Shown: positions 34,030-43,481 of the stretch, in pieces
How the letters are laid out: each line of letters begins with the position of its first letter
Position numbering within the stretch: position 1 is the first letter of the stretch
Assembly: GCA_051651625.1 (NCBI GenBank)
Contig: JBOFSQ010000065.1
Location: 1 to 64,000 of the forward strand
Direction of reading: 5' to 3'
DNA length: 64,000 bases
From: JBOFSQ01 sp051651625
Lineage (GTDB): Bacteria; Planctomycetota; Planctomycetia; Pirellulales; Thermoguttaceae
Translations under genes and position numbers: made by a program
Notes under the pieces: generated by a model
Seen by the model: only the letters and a program-made list of their open reading frames with translations
Database searches by the model: none
What the model was told of the DNA's origin: nothing

Positions 34030-35178
34030 ATGTCGGGACCGTTTCTTGGTGTTTTCTATCACTGGCTTGGTGGACTAGCGTCGGGGAGTTTTTACGTCCC
34101 GTATCGTTTTGTGCGGAAGTGGTCGTGGGAGGTTTACTGGCTTGCGGGCGGGATTTTCAGTTGGATATTCTGTCCGTGGTTCTTCGCGTTTTTGCTGACG
34201 AAGAATCTCTGCGGCACGCTCAACACCGCGCTAACGCAAAATCCAAACGCATGCGGACTCGCGTTTCTGTTTGGGATGATGTGGGGCGTCGGCGGGCTGA
34301 CGTTCGGATTGACGATGCGGTACCTCGGCATGTCGCTTGGAATGGCGATTGCGCTGGCGTACTGTATGGTCTTCGGATTTCTGATGCCGCCGGTGGTTCA
34401 GGGGACGTTCACGACGGAAATTCTCGGAACGTCGTCGGGAATGGTGGTGCTCTTCGGCGTCGGGATCGCGCTACTTGGAATTGTGATGGGCGCGTTCGCT
34501 GGAATGTCGAAAGACCGCGAGATGAGCGAAGACGCCAAGAAGGCGTCGATTGAAGAGTTCAGTTTCGTCAAGGGAATTCTTGTGGCGACGTTCTCCGGCA
34601 TATTCAGTGCGGGGATGTCTTACGGAATGGCGGCGGCGCAGCCAATCGCCGATATTTCACTCGCAAACGGTACCGATAAAATCTGGTCGGAACTGCCGCG
34701 ACTGTGCATCATTTTGGCGGGCGGTTTTACGTCAAACTTTCTGTGGTGCGGCTACTTGTTCATGAAGAACAAGACGTTTTATCAGTTCACCGCAGCAGAG
34801 ATTAATGACGACGCCAGCAAACCGGCGCGCGTGCCGATGCTGGTGAATTACATACTTTGCGCACTTGCGGGGACGCTCTGGTATTTCCAGTTCTTCTTCT
34901 ACTCGATGGGCGAGACGCAGATGGGGGCGTACAACTTCTCAAGTTGGCCGCTGCACATGGCGAGCATTATGATTTTCAGTTCGCTTTGGGGACTCGCTTT
35001 GTCGGAGTGGAAGGGTTCGAGCTGGCTCACGAAGTCGATTCTGTTTACGACACTTGCGACGTTAATTTTCGCCACGGTCGTCATCGGTTACGGTACGCAC
35101 ATGGGAGCCGAAGCGAAGAAGGCGGCAGCAGTGGAGACAATCACGCCAACCGAAATTGAGTCGGCACCGGTGATGTAG
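34030..35178 (+). CDS. rhaT: L-rhamnose:H+ symporter RhaT
   Basis: 382 residues from ATG 34030, with AGGAG nine bases before. Ten hydrophobic segments. Start MSGPFLGVFYHWLGGLASGS and following YVPYRFVRKWSWEVYWLAGG are diagnostic for RhaT, as are MWGVGGLTFGLTMRYLGMSL and the central cytoplasmic loop with SKDREMSEDAKKASIEEF. It imports L-rhamnose with a proton. The alpha-L-rhamnosidase lies 3 kb to the left on the other strand; rhaABD are not in the window. Confidence 0.95.
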   Translation: MSGPFLGVFYHWLGGLASGSFYVPYRFVRKWSWEVYWLAGGIFSWIFCPWFFAFLLTKNLCGTLNTALTQNPNACGLAFLFGMMWGVGGLTFGLTMRYLGMSLGMAIALAYCMVFGFLMPPVVQGTFTTEILGTSSGMVVLFGVGIALLGIVMGAFAGMSKDREMSEDAKKASIEEFSFVKGILVATFSGIFSAGMSYGMAAAQPIADISLANGTDKIWSELPRLCIILAGGFTSNFLWCGYLFMKNKTFYQFTAAEINDDASKPARVPMLVNYILCALAGTLWYFQFFFYSMGETQMGAYNFSSWPLHMASIMIFSSLWGLALSEWKGSSWLTKSILFTTLATLIFATVVIGYGTHMGAEAKKAAAVETITPTEIESAPVM

Positions 35179-35204
35179 GTGATTCGTGGAGACCAGAATC
35201 GGAG

Positions 35205-35835
35205 CCAGAATCAGAGCGGGAAGCGTAAGCGAGTGGTAGAATCGCCATTCGACGCAAGGTCCGTCATTCCCGCGTACTCGGCGGGAATCTAAAGAACACG
35301 CATCAAGTAGACGCGATAGCGGAACCGATGCGCAGTGTCGTTTTCGTATCTGCCCAGACAGGGCTGTATCTCAGTAACCGGCGGTAAGTGCAGTGCGGAG
35401 CACAAACGTAACCGCCGGTGTACGCGAATGAAAATCCTGTGCGTCTGTAAGACGCTACCTCGCGTATGAGTGAAACGTGCGTATCCGTTCACCGCCCGTT
35501 CACCGCACCATTTCCCCAACAACAGCCCGAAACGTAGCGGAGCGAAGTGAGGGGAGTGGCAGAGATAACATCTGTTGCCACGCATTGACGCTTCTCGTTC
35601 CCTCACTTCGCTCCGCTATCGCTACGCTACGTTTCGGGCTGTTATTCGATTCGCAAACCGCACGCAACAAGAACGCGAAGCGTAAGCGAGTGCCAGAATC
35701 AAAACAGGAACCCGAATCGGAGCGGGAAGCGTAAGCGAGTGACAGAATCGCCATTTGACGTAGAGTCTGTCATTCCCGTGACGGAAGCGGTAATCTAAAG
35801 AGCACGCGCCGAGCAAACGCGACAGCGTGACTGGT
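35205..35835. repeat. Mosaic of family A, D and F repeats
   Basis: Contains GCGGGAAGCGTAAGCGAGTG twice and AAGAACGCGAAGCGTAAGCG (D), CGTCATTCCCGCGTACTCGG (A half, 35261), a family F block at 35285-35475 (TAACCGGCGGTAAGTGCAGT ... CGTAACCGCCGGTG), and a long inverted repeat around 35524-35640 (CCCGAAACGTAGCGGAGCG ... GCTACGTTTCGGGC). No coding sequence seen. Confidence 0.65.
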
Positions 35836-36122
35836 GGCGAAGTTATGCCAAAACGGTTTCAAACTCACCGAGCGACTTGTAGGTCACGGCTATGTGAGAG
35901 AATGGGTTTGATATTTGTCTTGCTGCGCGACAATAATGCGGCATATTTCAGCAGTAACCAACTCATTTTGGTATGGCAATTGTACGTCACACCTGAAACC
36001 TGAAAGGTTACCATGTTTTTTATCACATTCACGCTTTTTATCTTGTCATAAGTGAAGTTAAAAACAGACGGTTTAATAAGATGTATGGTTATTCGGTTGT
36101 TTCGGCATCGACTTACGCTATC
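35836..36122. other. AT-rich non-coding stretch
   Basis: Composition shifts abruptly to AT-rich (for example TCACATTCACGCTTTTTATC, TTAAAAACAGACGG), continuous with the AT-rich gene to its right. No gene, repeat or RNA recognised. Confidence 0.5.
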
Positions 36123-36842
36123 TTATTCCAGATACTTCTTCAGTTCCTTTTTGTCGCTATCAATAAATTCTTGAACATACTTGCGGCACCTTGGACTTGG
36201 GTGTGTGGGTGCTTTATCACCACTCTTATTTTTTCGGAATACATAAAGTTGACGCCCTGATTCTTTAAGCGCATCCTCGACCTTTTGAAGAAATTCTCTA
36301 TCCTTTTTTCGGGCACCGCTACCCCAAGCCAACATTATAGGGTTATTGAACTCTTTTTTATGTAGAAATTTGAGAATAAATTCTCTGTTGATGGTGTTGT
36401 CTTGTTTACCTACCTTTTTGGGGTCTGGAGCAATATGGGAAAACAAATTCAGGACTTCTATCACGGAAAATTGGGTGCCTTCGTCCTCTGTTTTTGCACA
36501 TCTGGCGATTCTTATCACATTTGTAACTGTTTCGTCAACAAAGTATTTTTCGTATTTCGCATCATCATATTTTTGTGAAGGGTTAAGCATAATCACAGTA
36601 AGAGTATTCTTTTCGTTGAGCGGTTTTTGCTCTTCTCCAATTTGGATAATCATGTAATATCGATGCTCTGGCTTTCCATTACGATTGCAAAGACGCTTAC
36701 CTTGAACGCTGCCAACACCTTGTATGTTCTTCTCTTGCACACTCTCATCTGCAAGTTTAACCTCTTTTGCAATACATTTTAGCATTCCTAAAGCGGCATT
36801 TTTTCGCTCGCTCAAAAAACTTTGTTCAACTTTGATAGTCAT
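36123..36842 (-). CDS. DUF1643 domain protein, likely acquired
   Basis: 239 residues from ATG 36842, eight bases after AAAGGA; an ATG at 36851 is too close to that site. The core VIMLNPSQKYDD, NVIRIARCAKTED, IEVLNLFSHIAPDP, MLAWGSGARKK and APTHPSPRC is the pattern of DUF1643, a family often found on phages and defence or mobile islands with unknown biochemical role. Base composition is clearly more AT-rich than any neighbour and Lys content is high, so horizontal acquisition is likely. No integrase or attachment repeat is visible. Confidence 0.75.
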   Translation of the reverse strand: MTIKVEQSFLSERKNAALGMLKCIAKEVKLADESVQEKNIQGVGSVQGKRLCNRNGKPEHRYYMIIQIGEEQKPLNEKNTLTVIMLNPSQKYDDAKYEKYFVDETVTNVIRIARCAKTEDEGTQFSVIEVLNLFSHIAPDPKKVGKQDNTINREFILKFLHKKEFNNPIMLAWGSGARKKDREFLQKVEDALKESGRQLYVFRKNKSGDKAPTHPSPRCRKYVQEFIDSDKKELKKYLE

Positions 36843-37084
36843 CGTATTCATCCTTTCGAGTGAGGGTGGAAGAAATGCACAAGCCACAAGCTCCTTTCCG
36901 GCTGTTATTGCACGCGAAGCGTCAACGCAGAGCGCGAATCAAAAACGACTGCCAAAACAAACGACGGTGCGCATCTTACACGGTTCAAGTCGCGTGCGAA
37001 GGGGGAGTGGAAGTTTTTGTGATGTCGCGTTGCGTATGGAACGGATTAATCCATTCTCTACGCAACGTCTATGCGAGAATGGCG

Positions 37085-37134
37085 ATTCGGGCACTCGCTT
37101 ACGCTTCCCGCTCTGATTTGCCGTGAATGCTTAC
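37085..37134. repeat. Family D unit with adjoining palindromic 12-mer
   Basis: CGGGCACTCGCTTACGCTTC then GTGAATGCTTAC at 37123-37134, just past the stop of the large gene to the right. Confidence 0.6.
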
Positions 37135-37142
37135 CACAAAAT

Positions 37143-40100
37143 CTATGGTCGCGGCGTTCTGTAGATTTGGACGCCGCTGATCTCGCCGATGCACTGATAG
37201 GGCGGCGCAACGCCGCCGCTGTACTGGCCAATCACTAGCGAACCGTCCCACGGCGCAAGTTTCGCCGCTCCTGCACGCTCCGCGACAAGTTTGCCGTCTT
37301 GATAGAGACGGCAAGTCGTGCCGTCATAAGTCGCAACGATGTCGGTCGGTTCGCCGACGCGAAACGTTCCGCCGTCGCAGTCGATCCCGCCGTAGTGGAA
37401 TCTGAATCCGCTCCCGATCCGCTGCACAAACCACCCCGCACGATTCCAAGAACCAAAACTCACAAGCACCGGCATCTCGCCAGCTTGCGTTAACTTCGCC
37501 GTAAACTTCACCGCAAAACGCGGCGACACTTGATAGTCGCTCTTCGCGGGAAACGTTGCCGCACCGCCGGGCGCAAAGTTCAGTACCGCACCATTCCACG
37601 ACGCACCGTCAGTGAGATTTGGGAACAAGTTCAAGTCGCCGAGATCGAACACCGGTTCGCGCGGCTCCGGTTTCACTGTCGCCACAACCGGTTCACTCGG
37701 CGGCGATGCGCCACCGCGTCCAAGACGAACGACAGTGTAACCGTACGCAACGCCGTCTTCGGGTGTTGTGTCGGTGAAAAACGTCGTCGCAAGTGGTTCG
37801 GAGTTGAGTTTCGTCGCGGCACCGCTGCCGGAGGAACGAAGGATGTCGTATCGTGCAAGTGGCTGCTCGTCGTCGCTCCAGCGGAGGTACACACAGCCGA
37901 AGTCGGGCGTGGCGGCGACGTTCGTCACACGAATCGGCTCGCGTGGTTGCGGCACGTTAACCTCCGCAAAACTCGGCTCCGAACGGATCGGCTCCGTTCG
38001 CGTCAGCGGACAACGATCTTCGATGCTCTGCACCGTCGGCGTTGCCGACATTGACGCCGGATCAATTTTGCACGTCCCACACGTCGCCGCTGGATCAGAA
38101 ACGAAAACTATCGCATACGCAACTTCGCCGCGCGGCGCATCAAGGTCGGTGAATTGGAACAACTCCGTCGTCGCCAGCAACGTCGATTCGTTCGGAACGA
38201 AACTCTGTGACCGTTCTTGGTCGTCACCCCCGCGTACTCGGCGGGGGCCTAGAGCTAACGCTGTGGGGTTCGCTTGCGCGAACGACGCTATCGCGTCTGC
38301 TTGTGCCGTGTTCTCTGGATGCCCGCCGAGTACGCGGGCATGACGAGATTGTGCGTGAGCGGTCGCACTCGTTCCCAGAAAACGATGAACTTCCGTCACG
38401 AGTCCGATTGTTCGCGCGGAGCGTTCCCAGCGGAGGCGAACAACGCCGTCGTCATCGACGCTTGCTGTTAGCGGCGGCATCGTTTCGGGGAGCGGCTGCG
38501 GCAAAATCTGACGCGAACGACCGGCGACGATTCCGCGTCCAATCTCGTTTGCAAACGGCATGTCAACACGCGGATTGCCGAGTTGCCGCGAACGCGCTTC
38601 TTCAATGATTTGCAACATCTTTTGGTACGTTGCGTCGCTAGTCGATGCGAACGGAGTCACCGGTTCGCCGGCCTTGCGCTCATCGAGCGTTAACCATTTC
38701 TGCGTTGCGAACTTGTCAAGATCGCGGACAGCGTGTTCGTAACCGCTCTGAAACATGAGTCCGAGACGACTGAAGTTTTGTGGAACTTTCCGATCACGAC
38801 AAAGCTCGAGTCCAAAACCGCCGTCAGCACTGTTTGACGCCGCAAGCGGTGCGCGAAGTATGCGACTCATTTCTGGGCGTTCAAGATTGATCCAGTCGTC
38901 GAAACGTTTGATAACGCCGTCGTCACCAGCGTGACACTTCGCGCACCCTGCTTCGTTCATGACTGCGATCAGTTTTCCTTTCGCGGCGGGATATTCGCGG
39001 GCGAACGCGCCGGTCGCGGTGTAGTCCCACGAACCGTAGTAGATGCCGTTGCTGTCGATCCAAGTGAAGAGCGTTTCGCGTTCGGTATCGGTTAACTTCG
39101 CCGCCGAACGGTGCGGTTCACGCATCAGAATCGCCGCGAGCGGCGCGTTTCCGCTACCGTGTTCATACGGCCCGAAAATCTTGCACGACCAATGCGCAGT
39201 GCCGTTCATGCAACAGACGCCGCTGATGAGGTCGGCGGTGTACTGCTTTTCCCTGCGTGCAGTGAGATTCTCGTAACTAATACTGAAGAGTTCGGTCCAG
39301 CCGCCGGAGAGATCGATTCCGCCGGTCGTCATTTCTTCGCCGCCGTGACACGAAACGCAACGACGATCCAAAATCGGCTGCACCATCGACGGATAGTCAA
39401 AATAACCGCTCCCCCACGATTCGTCGCGGAGTTGCTGCGGTTCGCGTGCGACAAGTCGCTGTTGTCCCGCCGCCGAAATCGGTTTGTATTCGTGGCAACC
39501 GGTGCAGCTTCGCGTCGTGCCGGGTGCGGCTTGAATGAACGTTCGCATGCTGCGAACGAGGCGATAATCTTTGTCGAGAAGTTGGAAGTAGAGCGACCGT
39601 CCCGACGGTGCCTCGAAAAATACCGAGCCGTCTTCTTCGACGGGGACGATTCCGTGATAGATTTTCGGCGACCACGCGAGTGCGGCGGAGATTGAGAACG
39701 TTTGATTCATCCACGTCCCGCCGGGGCTTTCGCTCACGCGACTCGTCTCTTCGACGACTCGCAACCATTTCACGCTGCCGCGCTCGACGCCGGGGTTCCC
39801 TTCGTAGACATCGCTGACGAAAAACGAGCCGGTCGTTTTTGTGCGGTCGGTTGTGTCGGCGAGTAGCGGCGGAGTTTCGCGCGGCGCGATTGGCGTTGGC
39901 GTGTGAATGTCAAACTTCGGATCGCTGTAGACGACGCGGCGTTTCCCCGTTCGGTCGATCAGCATCATCGCGTTGAGTTTCGGATTGCTGCGTGCTCCGG
40001 CGGGTGTGTCGTTGCCGATTTTCGGCGAGTCTTCGGTCGGGATACCGCTGTAAAGTACGACGTCTTCTGTAATTGCCCACGGGTCGCACGACTCGCCGCG

Positions 40101-41021
40101 ATCAAAAGTTGGTCGGTCTGGCGTTTCAAAGTTGATGATTGCGGCGGGGTCGTTTTTGCCGAGGTGTGTATCGATCATTGCAATCGTTCCGCGCGGCGGC
40201 GCGTTGTGCGGAGCGAACGTGCCGACGATGAGGTGATCGCTCCCCAGAACCGGTTTCGCTTGCATTATCGATTCGGGGAACACCATGTTGTTCGCATAGA
40301 GTGCGGTCTCGTTTGTACCGTCGGGGAGCACTGTCCAGAGGCTCTGAATTGTGAGTGCATTTTTGTCAATATATTCCCAGCGGCCAAATAGTATCTGTCC
40401 GCCGGGGAGAACGGCGGGGTCGAACTCGGTGACGTTGTTGACGGAGATTGTGTGAATGTTTCTGCCACCAGAGTCCATGATATGAAGGATTGCGACGCCG
40501 TTGTTTGCGCACGGAACGAGTCCGCTGTATCGCGTTGACGTGAAAACGATGCGACCATCGGGGAGATAGTTCGGTCTAACGTCGTGGTGTCCGCTACCGG
40601 AGCCGAGATACGGATTTCCGGCGTCGTCGAGGTTTGTGAGTTGCCGTAGTCCGGTGCCGTCGATCCCGATTTCGTAGATTGTTGAGTTGCCGGTCTGCGA
40701 ACCTTTGTAGCAAAAGAGGAGCTTCGTAGCGTCGAACGACAGTGCGGGATCGAAGTAGATTCCGTCACCGAGCGTTGTTGGCGTTGTCGGATCAATGACG
40801 GCGCGTACACGCTGCTCCTCTGGCGGCGCGGCTGGATTTTCGAGAACGTAAATCCCACCCCCCGGACGCCACTGATAAAACGTGTCGTAGATGTGAAGTC
40901 CTTGGTAGTTGTACTGTTTCGCAAACAGAATTGGCGTGTCGAGCACGACATCGTCAACACCCGCCGCCGAAACGACACCCGTTGCAAACACAAAAAGAAC
41001 AGTGGCTAGAATTGAACGCAT
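37143..41021 (-). CDS. Giant secreted beta-propeller, CxxCH, Fn3 and LamG-like protein
   Basis: 1292 residues from ATG 41021. Signal peptide ends near VVSAA. Residues 30-450 form a TolB/HzsA-like propeller (LGDGIYFDPALSFDATKLLF, HHDVRPNYLPDGRIVFTSTR, EFDPAVLPGGQILFGRWE). CTGCH (506-510), CVSCH (555-559) and CAKCH (693-697) are c-type heme sites. A fibronectin-III-like part starts near 850 and a LamG/concanavalin-like domain ends the protein (AKLAPWDGSLVIGQYSGG). Similar proteins are widespread in Planctomycetota and share the hydrazine-synthase-alpha-type propeller, without evidence of hydrazine chemistry. About 45 residues near 888-935 are translated from a family A repeat. Confidence 0.8.
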   Translation of the reverse strand: MRSILATVLFVFATGVVSAAGVDDVVLDTPILFAKQYNYQGLHIYDTFYQWRPGGGIYVLENPAAPPEEQRVRAVIDPTTPTTLGDGIYFDPALSFDATKLLFCYKGSQTGNSTIYEIGIDGTGLRQLTNLDDAGNPYLGSGSGHHDVRPNYLPDGRIVFTSTRYSGLVPCANNGVAILHIMDSGGRNIHTISVNNVTEFDPAVLPGGQILFGRWEYIDKNALTIQSLWTVLPDGTNETALYANNMVFPESIMQAKPVLGSDHLIVGTFAPHNAPPRGTIAMIDTHLGKNDPAAIINFETPDRPTFDRGESCDPWAITEDVVLYSGIPTEDSPKIGNDTPAGARSNPKLNAMMLIDRTGKRRVVYSDPKFDIHTPTPIAPRETPPLLADTTDRTKTTGSFFVSDVYEGNPGVERGSVKWLRVVEETSRVSESPGGTWMNQTFSISAALAWSPKIYHGIVPVEEDGSVFFEAPSGRSLYFQLLDKDYRLVRSMRTFIQAAPGTTRSCTGCHEYKPISAAGQQRLVAREPQQLRDESWGSGYFDYPSMVQPILDRRCVSCHGGEEMTTGGIDLSGGWTELFSISYENLTARREKQYTADLISGVCCMNGTAHWSCKIFGPYEHGSGNAPLAAILMREPHRSAAKLTDTERETLFTWIDSNGIYYGSWDYTATGAFAREYPAAKGKLIAVMNEAGCAKCHAGDDGVIKRFDDWINLERPEMSRILRAPLAASNSADGGFGLELCRDRKVPQNFSRLGLMFQSGYEHAVRDLDKFATQKWLTLDERKAGEPVTPFASTSDATYQKMLQIIEEARSRQLGNPRVDMPFANEIGRGIVAGRSRQILPQPLPETMPPLTASVDDDGVVRLRWERSARTIGLVTEVHRFLGTSATAHAQSRHARVLGGHPENTAQADAIASFAQANPTALALGPRRVRGGDDQERSQSFVPNESTLLATTELFQFTDLDAPRGEVAYAIVFVSDPAATCGTCKIDPASMSATPTVQSIEDRCPLTRTEPIRSEPSFAEVNVPQPREPIRVTNVAATPDFGCVYLRWSDDEQPLARYDILRSSGSGAATKLNSEPLATTFFTDTTPEDGVAYGYTVVRLGRGGASPPSEPVVATVKPEPREPVFDLGDLNLFPNLTDGASWNGAVLNFAPGGAATFPAKSDYQVSPRFAVKFTAKLTQAGEMPVLVSFGSWNRAGWFVQRIGSGFRFHYGGIDCDGGTFRVGEPTDIVATYDGTTCRLYQDGKLVAERAGAAKLAPWDGSLVIGQYSGGVAPPYQCIGEISGVQIYRTPRP
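38219..38350. repeat. Family A element in frame inside a coding sequence
   Basis: Arms CGTCACCCCCGCGTACTCGG and GCCGAGTACGCGGGCATGAC with centre GAGCTAACGCTGTGGGGTTC and GCGCGAACGACGCTATCGCG, the same as the intergenic copies at 9014-9140 and 60640-60772. The flanking gene stays open through it, splitting a fibronectin-like domain between EVHRF and STLLATTELFQFTD. Confidence 0.88.
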
Positions 41022-41084
41022 TTGACGGCTTCTCCAATTTCAGTTGGTTTCGTTATTCGTAATCGTTCGTGGATTGCGGTGACA

Positions 41085-41232
41085 TCGTAAGGTAGGCGGC
41101 GGGTTTATACACCCGCCGCACGTCGCGTCAGAAGTGCGATAATTTCAGAAACTTCAGCGGTGTTTGTACAGTGTTTTTGCAGAGGAGCACAAACACCGTG
41201 CGACGGGTATGTAAACCCGTCGCCTACCTCGG
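41085..41232. repeat. Family I palindrome
   Basis: GGTAGGCGGCGGGTTTATAC at the left faces GGGTATGTAAACCCGTCGCC at the right; an inner pair CAGCGGTGTTTGT / ACAAACACCGTG lies between. It can form one long hairpin. Single copy in the window. Confidence 0.6.
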
Positions 41233-41327
41233 AATGAATGACCAAAATCCGTGAATGGCTTCACGACTTCACGTTCCCATTCTATCCGAAATGGGCGACG
41301 CCGGAAGGCCATGCGAAGTGGTACAAA

Positions 41328-41564
41328 GGGTGTAGTAAAGTTTACTTGCACACGTCGCGTCGAATCCGCAGGGCCAAAGGCCCGCTCTAAAGCCTCGGTT
41401 AGGGCGGGCCTTTGGCCCTTGGTTCGTGTGGGGAACGCAAACCTAGGGCTACGCGCCCTAGGCTGGGATAGGACGCACCTTTGGTGCTACGGATTCGATA
41501 CAACATCTGCAATTGCATCAGACCCCGTTCGCTATTGGAGCGCAGGTGGATTTTACTACACCCC
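41328..41564. repeat. Family C MITE-like element, variant core
   Basis: Ends GGGTGTAGTAAAGTTTACTT and GGATTTTACTACACCCC are a good inverted repeat. The core differs from other copies: GGGCCAAAGGCCCGCTCTAA faces TTAGGGCGGGCCTTTGGCCC, and CTAGGGCTACGCGCCCTAG forms a second hairpin. Confidence 0.8.
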
Positions 41565-41603
41565 GGTACGAACAGTGAACCAATACACCTAGACAATACA
41601 AAT

Positions 41604-42092
41604 CTATGGTTGATAGCGTGGTTGCGTTGACTCTCGCGTGCGTTCCACTTCGGGGGTTGCTGGTGGTGAAACGTCAAAAGTCAAATCTCGGATTGGTGTT
41701 TTACCCACTTCAACAATTGGCAAACCGGATTTTATCGGATCAGATTGATTAAACTTCCTGTGAATGTGACTTGTCCCATCCGACACGCCGGTGCGTGGTG
41801 TTTTCATGCACTCGACCGTGACATGATATATCCCCGGACGTAAACCATCCCCCGGCGTCCAAGTGCTCGCGCGAAATGCGCCGTCGGTGCCGAAGTCAGC
41901 TACACCGCAATTTCCTGCTCCATCGGCGGGCGTGAAGCACACCACACCTATACTCGGCATGACTCCACCGTTGAACGTCACGCGACCACTCACTTGCGTT
42001 GTCGGTGGATTGTTCGTACCACATCCCGCCACAATGACACAGGCGGCCATCGCAAGCATTTGTCCACAATACCACATCGAATTACATTTCAT
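41604..42092 (-). CDS. Small lipoprotein paired with DUF1559 gene
   Basis: 162 residues from ATG 42092, with AGGAG eight bases before. Lipobox VIVAGC near residue 24, then a short beta domain (QVSGRVTFNGGVMPSIGVVC, GIYHVTVECMKT) of the transthyretin-like type seen also at 8497-9000. It lies 62 bp downstream of the second DUF1559 gene and is probably cotranscribed. Function unknown. Confidence 0.78.
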   Translation of the reverse strand: MKCNSMWYCGQMLAMAACVIVAGCGTNNPPTTQVSGRVTFNGGVMPSIGVVCFTPADGAGNCGVADFGTDGAFRASTWTPGDGLRPGIYHVTVECMKTPRTGVSDGTSHIHRKFNQSDPIKSGLPIVEVGKTPIRDLTFDVSPPATPEVERTRESTQPRYQP

Positions 42093-42154
42093 CGTTTCTA
42101 CTCCTCACACAAATTAGAACATTAACAGATTGACGAGTGACACCAACTACCAGA

Positions 42155-43312
42155 CTACGGAAGCGATGTTGAATCGCCAGTGTTGATCGTTGCTGCATTA
42201 GCATAAACATTCATCGCTATGGTTTCCGAAATGAATGAAACGCTTGCATCAGCTCTAGCAAAGTTGGCACCACCGGAGTGTTGGCTTGAAAATCCATAAG
42301 ATCGCGGCCAGTCGTCAATATAACTGGGACGTTTTGGAGTTCCGTCGGCTTTATTTCCCATGCCCTCAAGTTTGTAATTGTTGAGTGGAATGCCACACGT
42401 TGAGGCAACCCCCGACTCGCATACCCAGCCATTTGAGTGAGTCCAATAGCCGAGAGCCTCGCCAACAGCGAGAGTGTTTGAAGTGCCGTCGGTGATTTGA
42501 GCAAACGTGGTTACATCGAGTTGCGCCTTGAACCCAACGCGGTTACGCGGAAAAATACCATTACCAGTATCAACATAATGCGCCGGTGTCGCATTGCCAT
42601 AACGTCCAGTTGTGTATGCGCGTGGATACGGATCACCCCACGCACCACCGATCACGCCTTTGTAGTTGACGTAGGCAACTTGGGCGTCCCACCACCAACC
42701 TTGAAACTCATAATTAGCGGCTGCGCCAGGCGAACGATCTCCATTGTTCATTCGACCATTGTTATATCCATCGGACGGACACAACAGGGTTTTGATTACA
42801 GTGATCATCGCATCGTGATCTGTTCCTGTAGGCGGGCGTCGTTCAGTACTAAATTGTCCATTTGGCAACAGCGAGTAGAGGGCGGATTGTTCCAAGAATG
42901 GTAAGCAACCAATCACCCAAGTCGTTCGCTCATATAGCGGCCCAGCACCACGCGAGTAATTCATCGGGAAGGAACCATGCGTGTCGTGGTAGTTGTGTAA
43001 TGCTAACCCACACTGCTTCAGCGCATTCGTACATTGCATCCTTCTCGCCGCTTCGCGTGCGGCTTGTACGGCGGGCAAGAGAAGCGCAACCAAAACGCCG
43101 ATGATGGCGATCACCACCAAAAGTTCCACCAACGTAAAACCGCGACGGCAGTTTCGAGCAAGAGCGGAGCAAATGGCGTCACAGAGGACGCCAAAAAGAT
43201 CGCCTCGCTTATCTGCCCCCCCCCCCCCGCCTATTTTAACACTGACAGGGATTTCCGCAGTCGCTTCGTCGTTCGTTACGCACACAATTTCGTTCATCGC
43301 GATCTTCGTCAT
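42155..43312 (-). CDS. DUF1559 prepilin-type protein with poly-G leader
   Basis: 385 residues from ATG 43312, with AAGGAG seven to eight bases upstream, preferred over in-frame codons further out. Residues 1-58 form a long leader with SVKIGGGGG encoded by a G13 run, then NCRRGFTLVELLVVIAIIG, the prepilin cleavage site and helix, and PAVQAAREAARRMQCTN. DUF1559 features follow: LKQCGLALHNYHDTHGSFP, ITDGTSNTLAVGEALGYW and a C-terminal SQHSGGANFARADASVSFIS. Probably a pseudopilin-like surface or periplasmic protein. The lipoprotein gene follows. Confidence 0.92.
   Translation of the reverse strand: MTKIAMNEIVCVTNDEATAEIPVSVKIGGGGGADKRGDLFGVLCDAICSALARNCRRGFTLVELLVVIAIIGVLVALLLPAVQAAREAARRMQCTNALKQCGLALHNYHDTHGSFPMNYSRGAGPLYERTTWVIGCLPFLEQSALYSLLPNGQFSTERRPPTGTDHDAMITVIKTLLCPSDGYNNGRMNNGDRSPGAAANYEFQGWWWDAQVAYVNYKGVIGGAWGDPYPRAYTTGRYGNATPAHYVDTGNGIFPRNRVGFKAQLDVTTFAQITDGTSNTLAVGEALGYWTHSNGWVCESGVASTCGIPLNNYKLEGMGNKADGTPKRPSYIDDWPRSYGFSSQHSGGANFARADASVSFISETIAMNVYANAATINTGDSTSLP
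43216..43228 (-). repeat. G13 homopolymer (C13 on the + strand) in the DUF1559 leader
   Basis: Thirteen consecutive C on the plus strand, read as Gly codons on the minus strand, at the same relative position as the tract at 6820-6831 and preceded by the same Val-Lys-hydrophobic residues. Confidence 0.9.
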
Positions 43313-43445
43313 AGCACATTCTCCTTCGTGAAAAGTGGACACCAAAAAACGTGAAATTAACCAGTCGTCGCAATAAAGCAACATGGAGTGGAATCGTAGT
43401 GGATGAAACGCCATCCGTCAATGATAATCTTTAGTCAGTCTACCG

Positions 43446-43473
43446 TTGTTTTTGGGTCATGGCGTGTTATACT
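43446..43473 (+). promoter_or_regulatory. Candidate sigma-70-type promoter for the XylR-like gene
   Basis: TTGTTT, 16-base spacer, TATACT. The ATG at 43482 lies only eight bases after the -10 box and no ribosome binding site is present, so the transcript would be nearly leaderless. Confidence 0.45.
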
Positions 43474-43481
43474 GCGTGGCC

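Noticed and set aside
37143..41021. Hydrazine synthase alpha subunit
   Set aside because: Only the propeller/CxxCH layout is similar; Fn3 and LamG-like domains and the lack of hzsB/C genes argue for a general planctomycete secreted protein.
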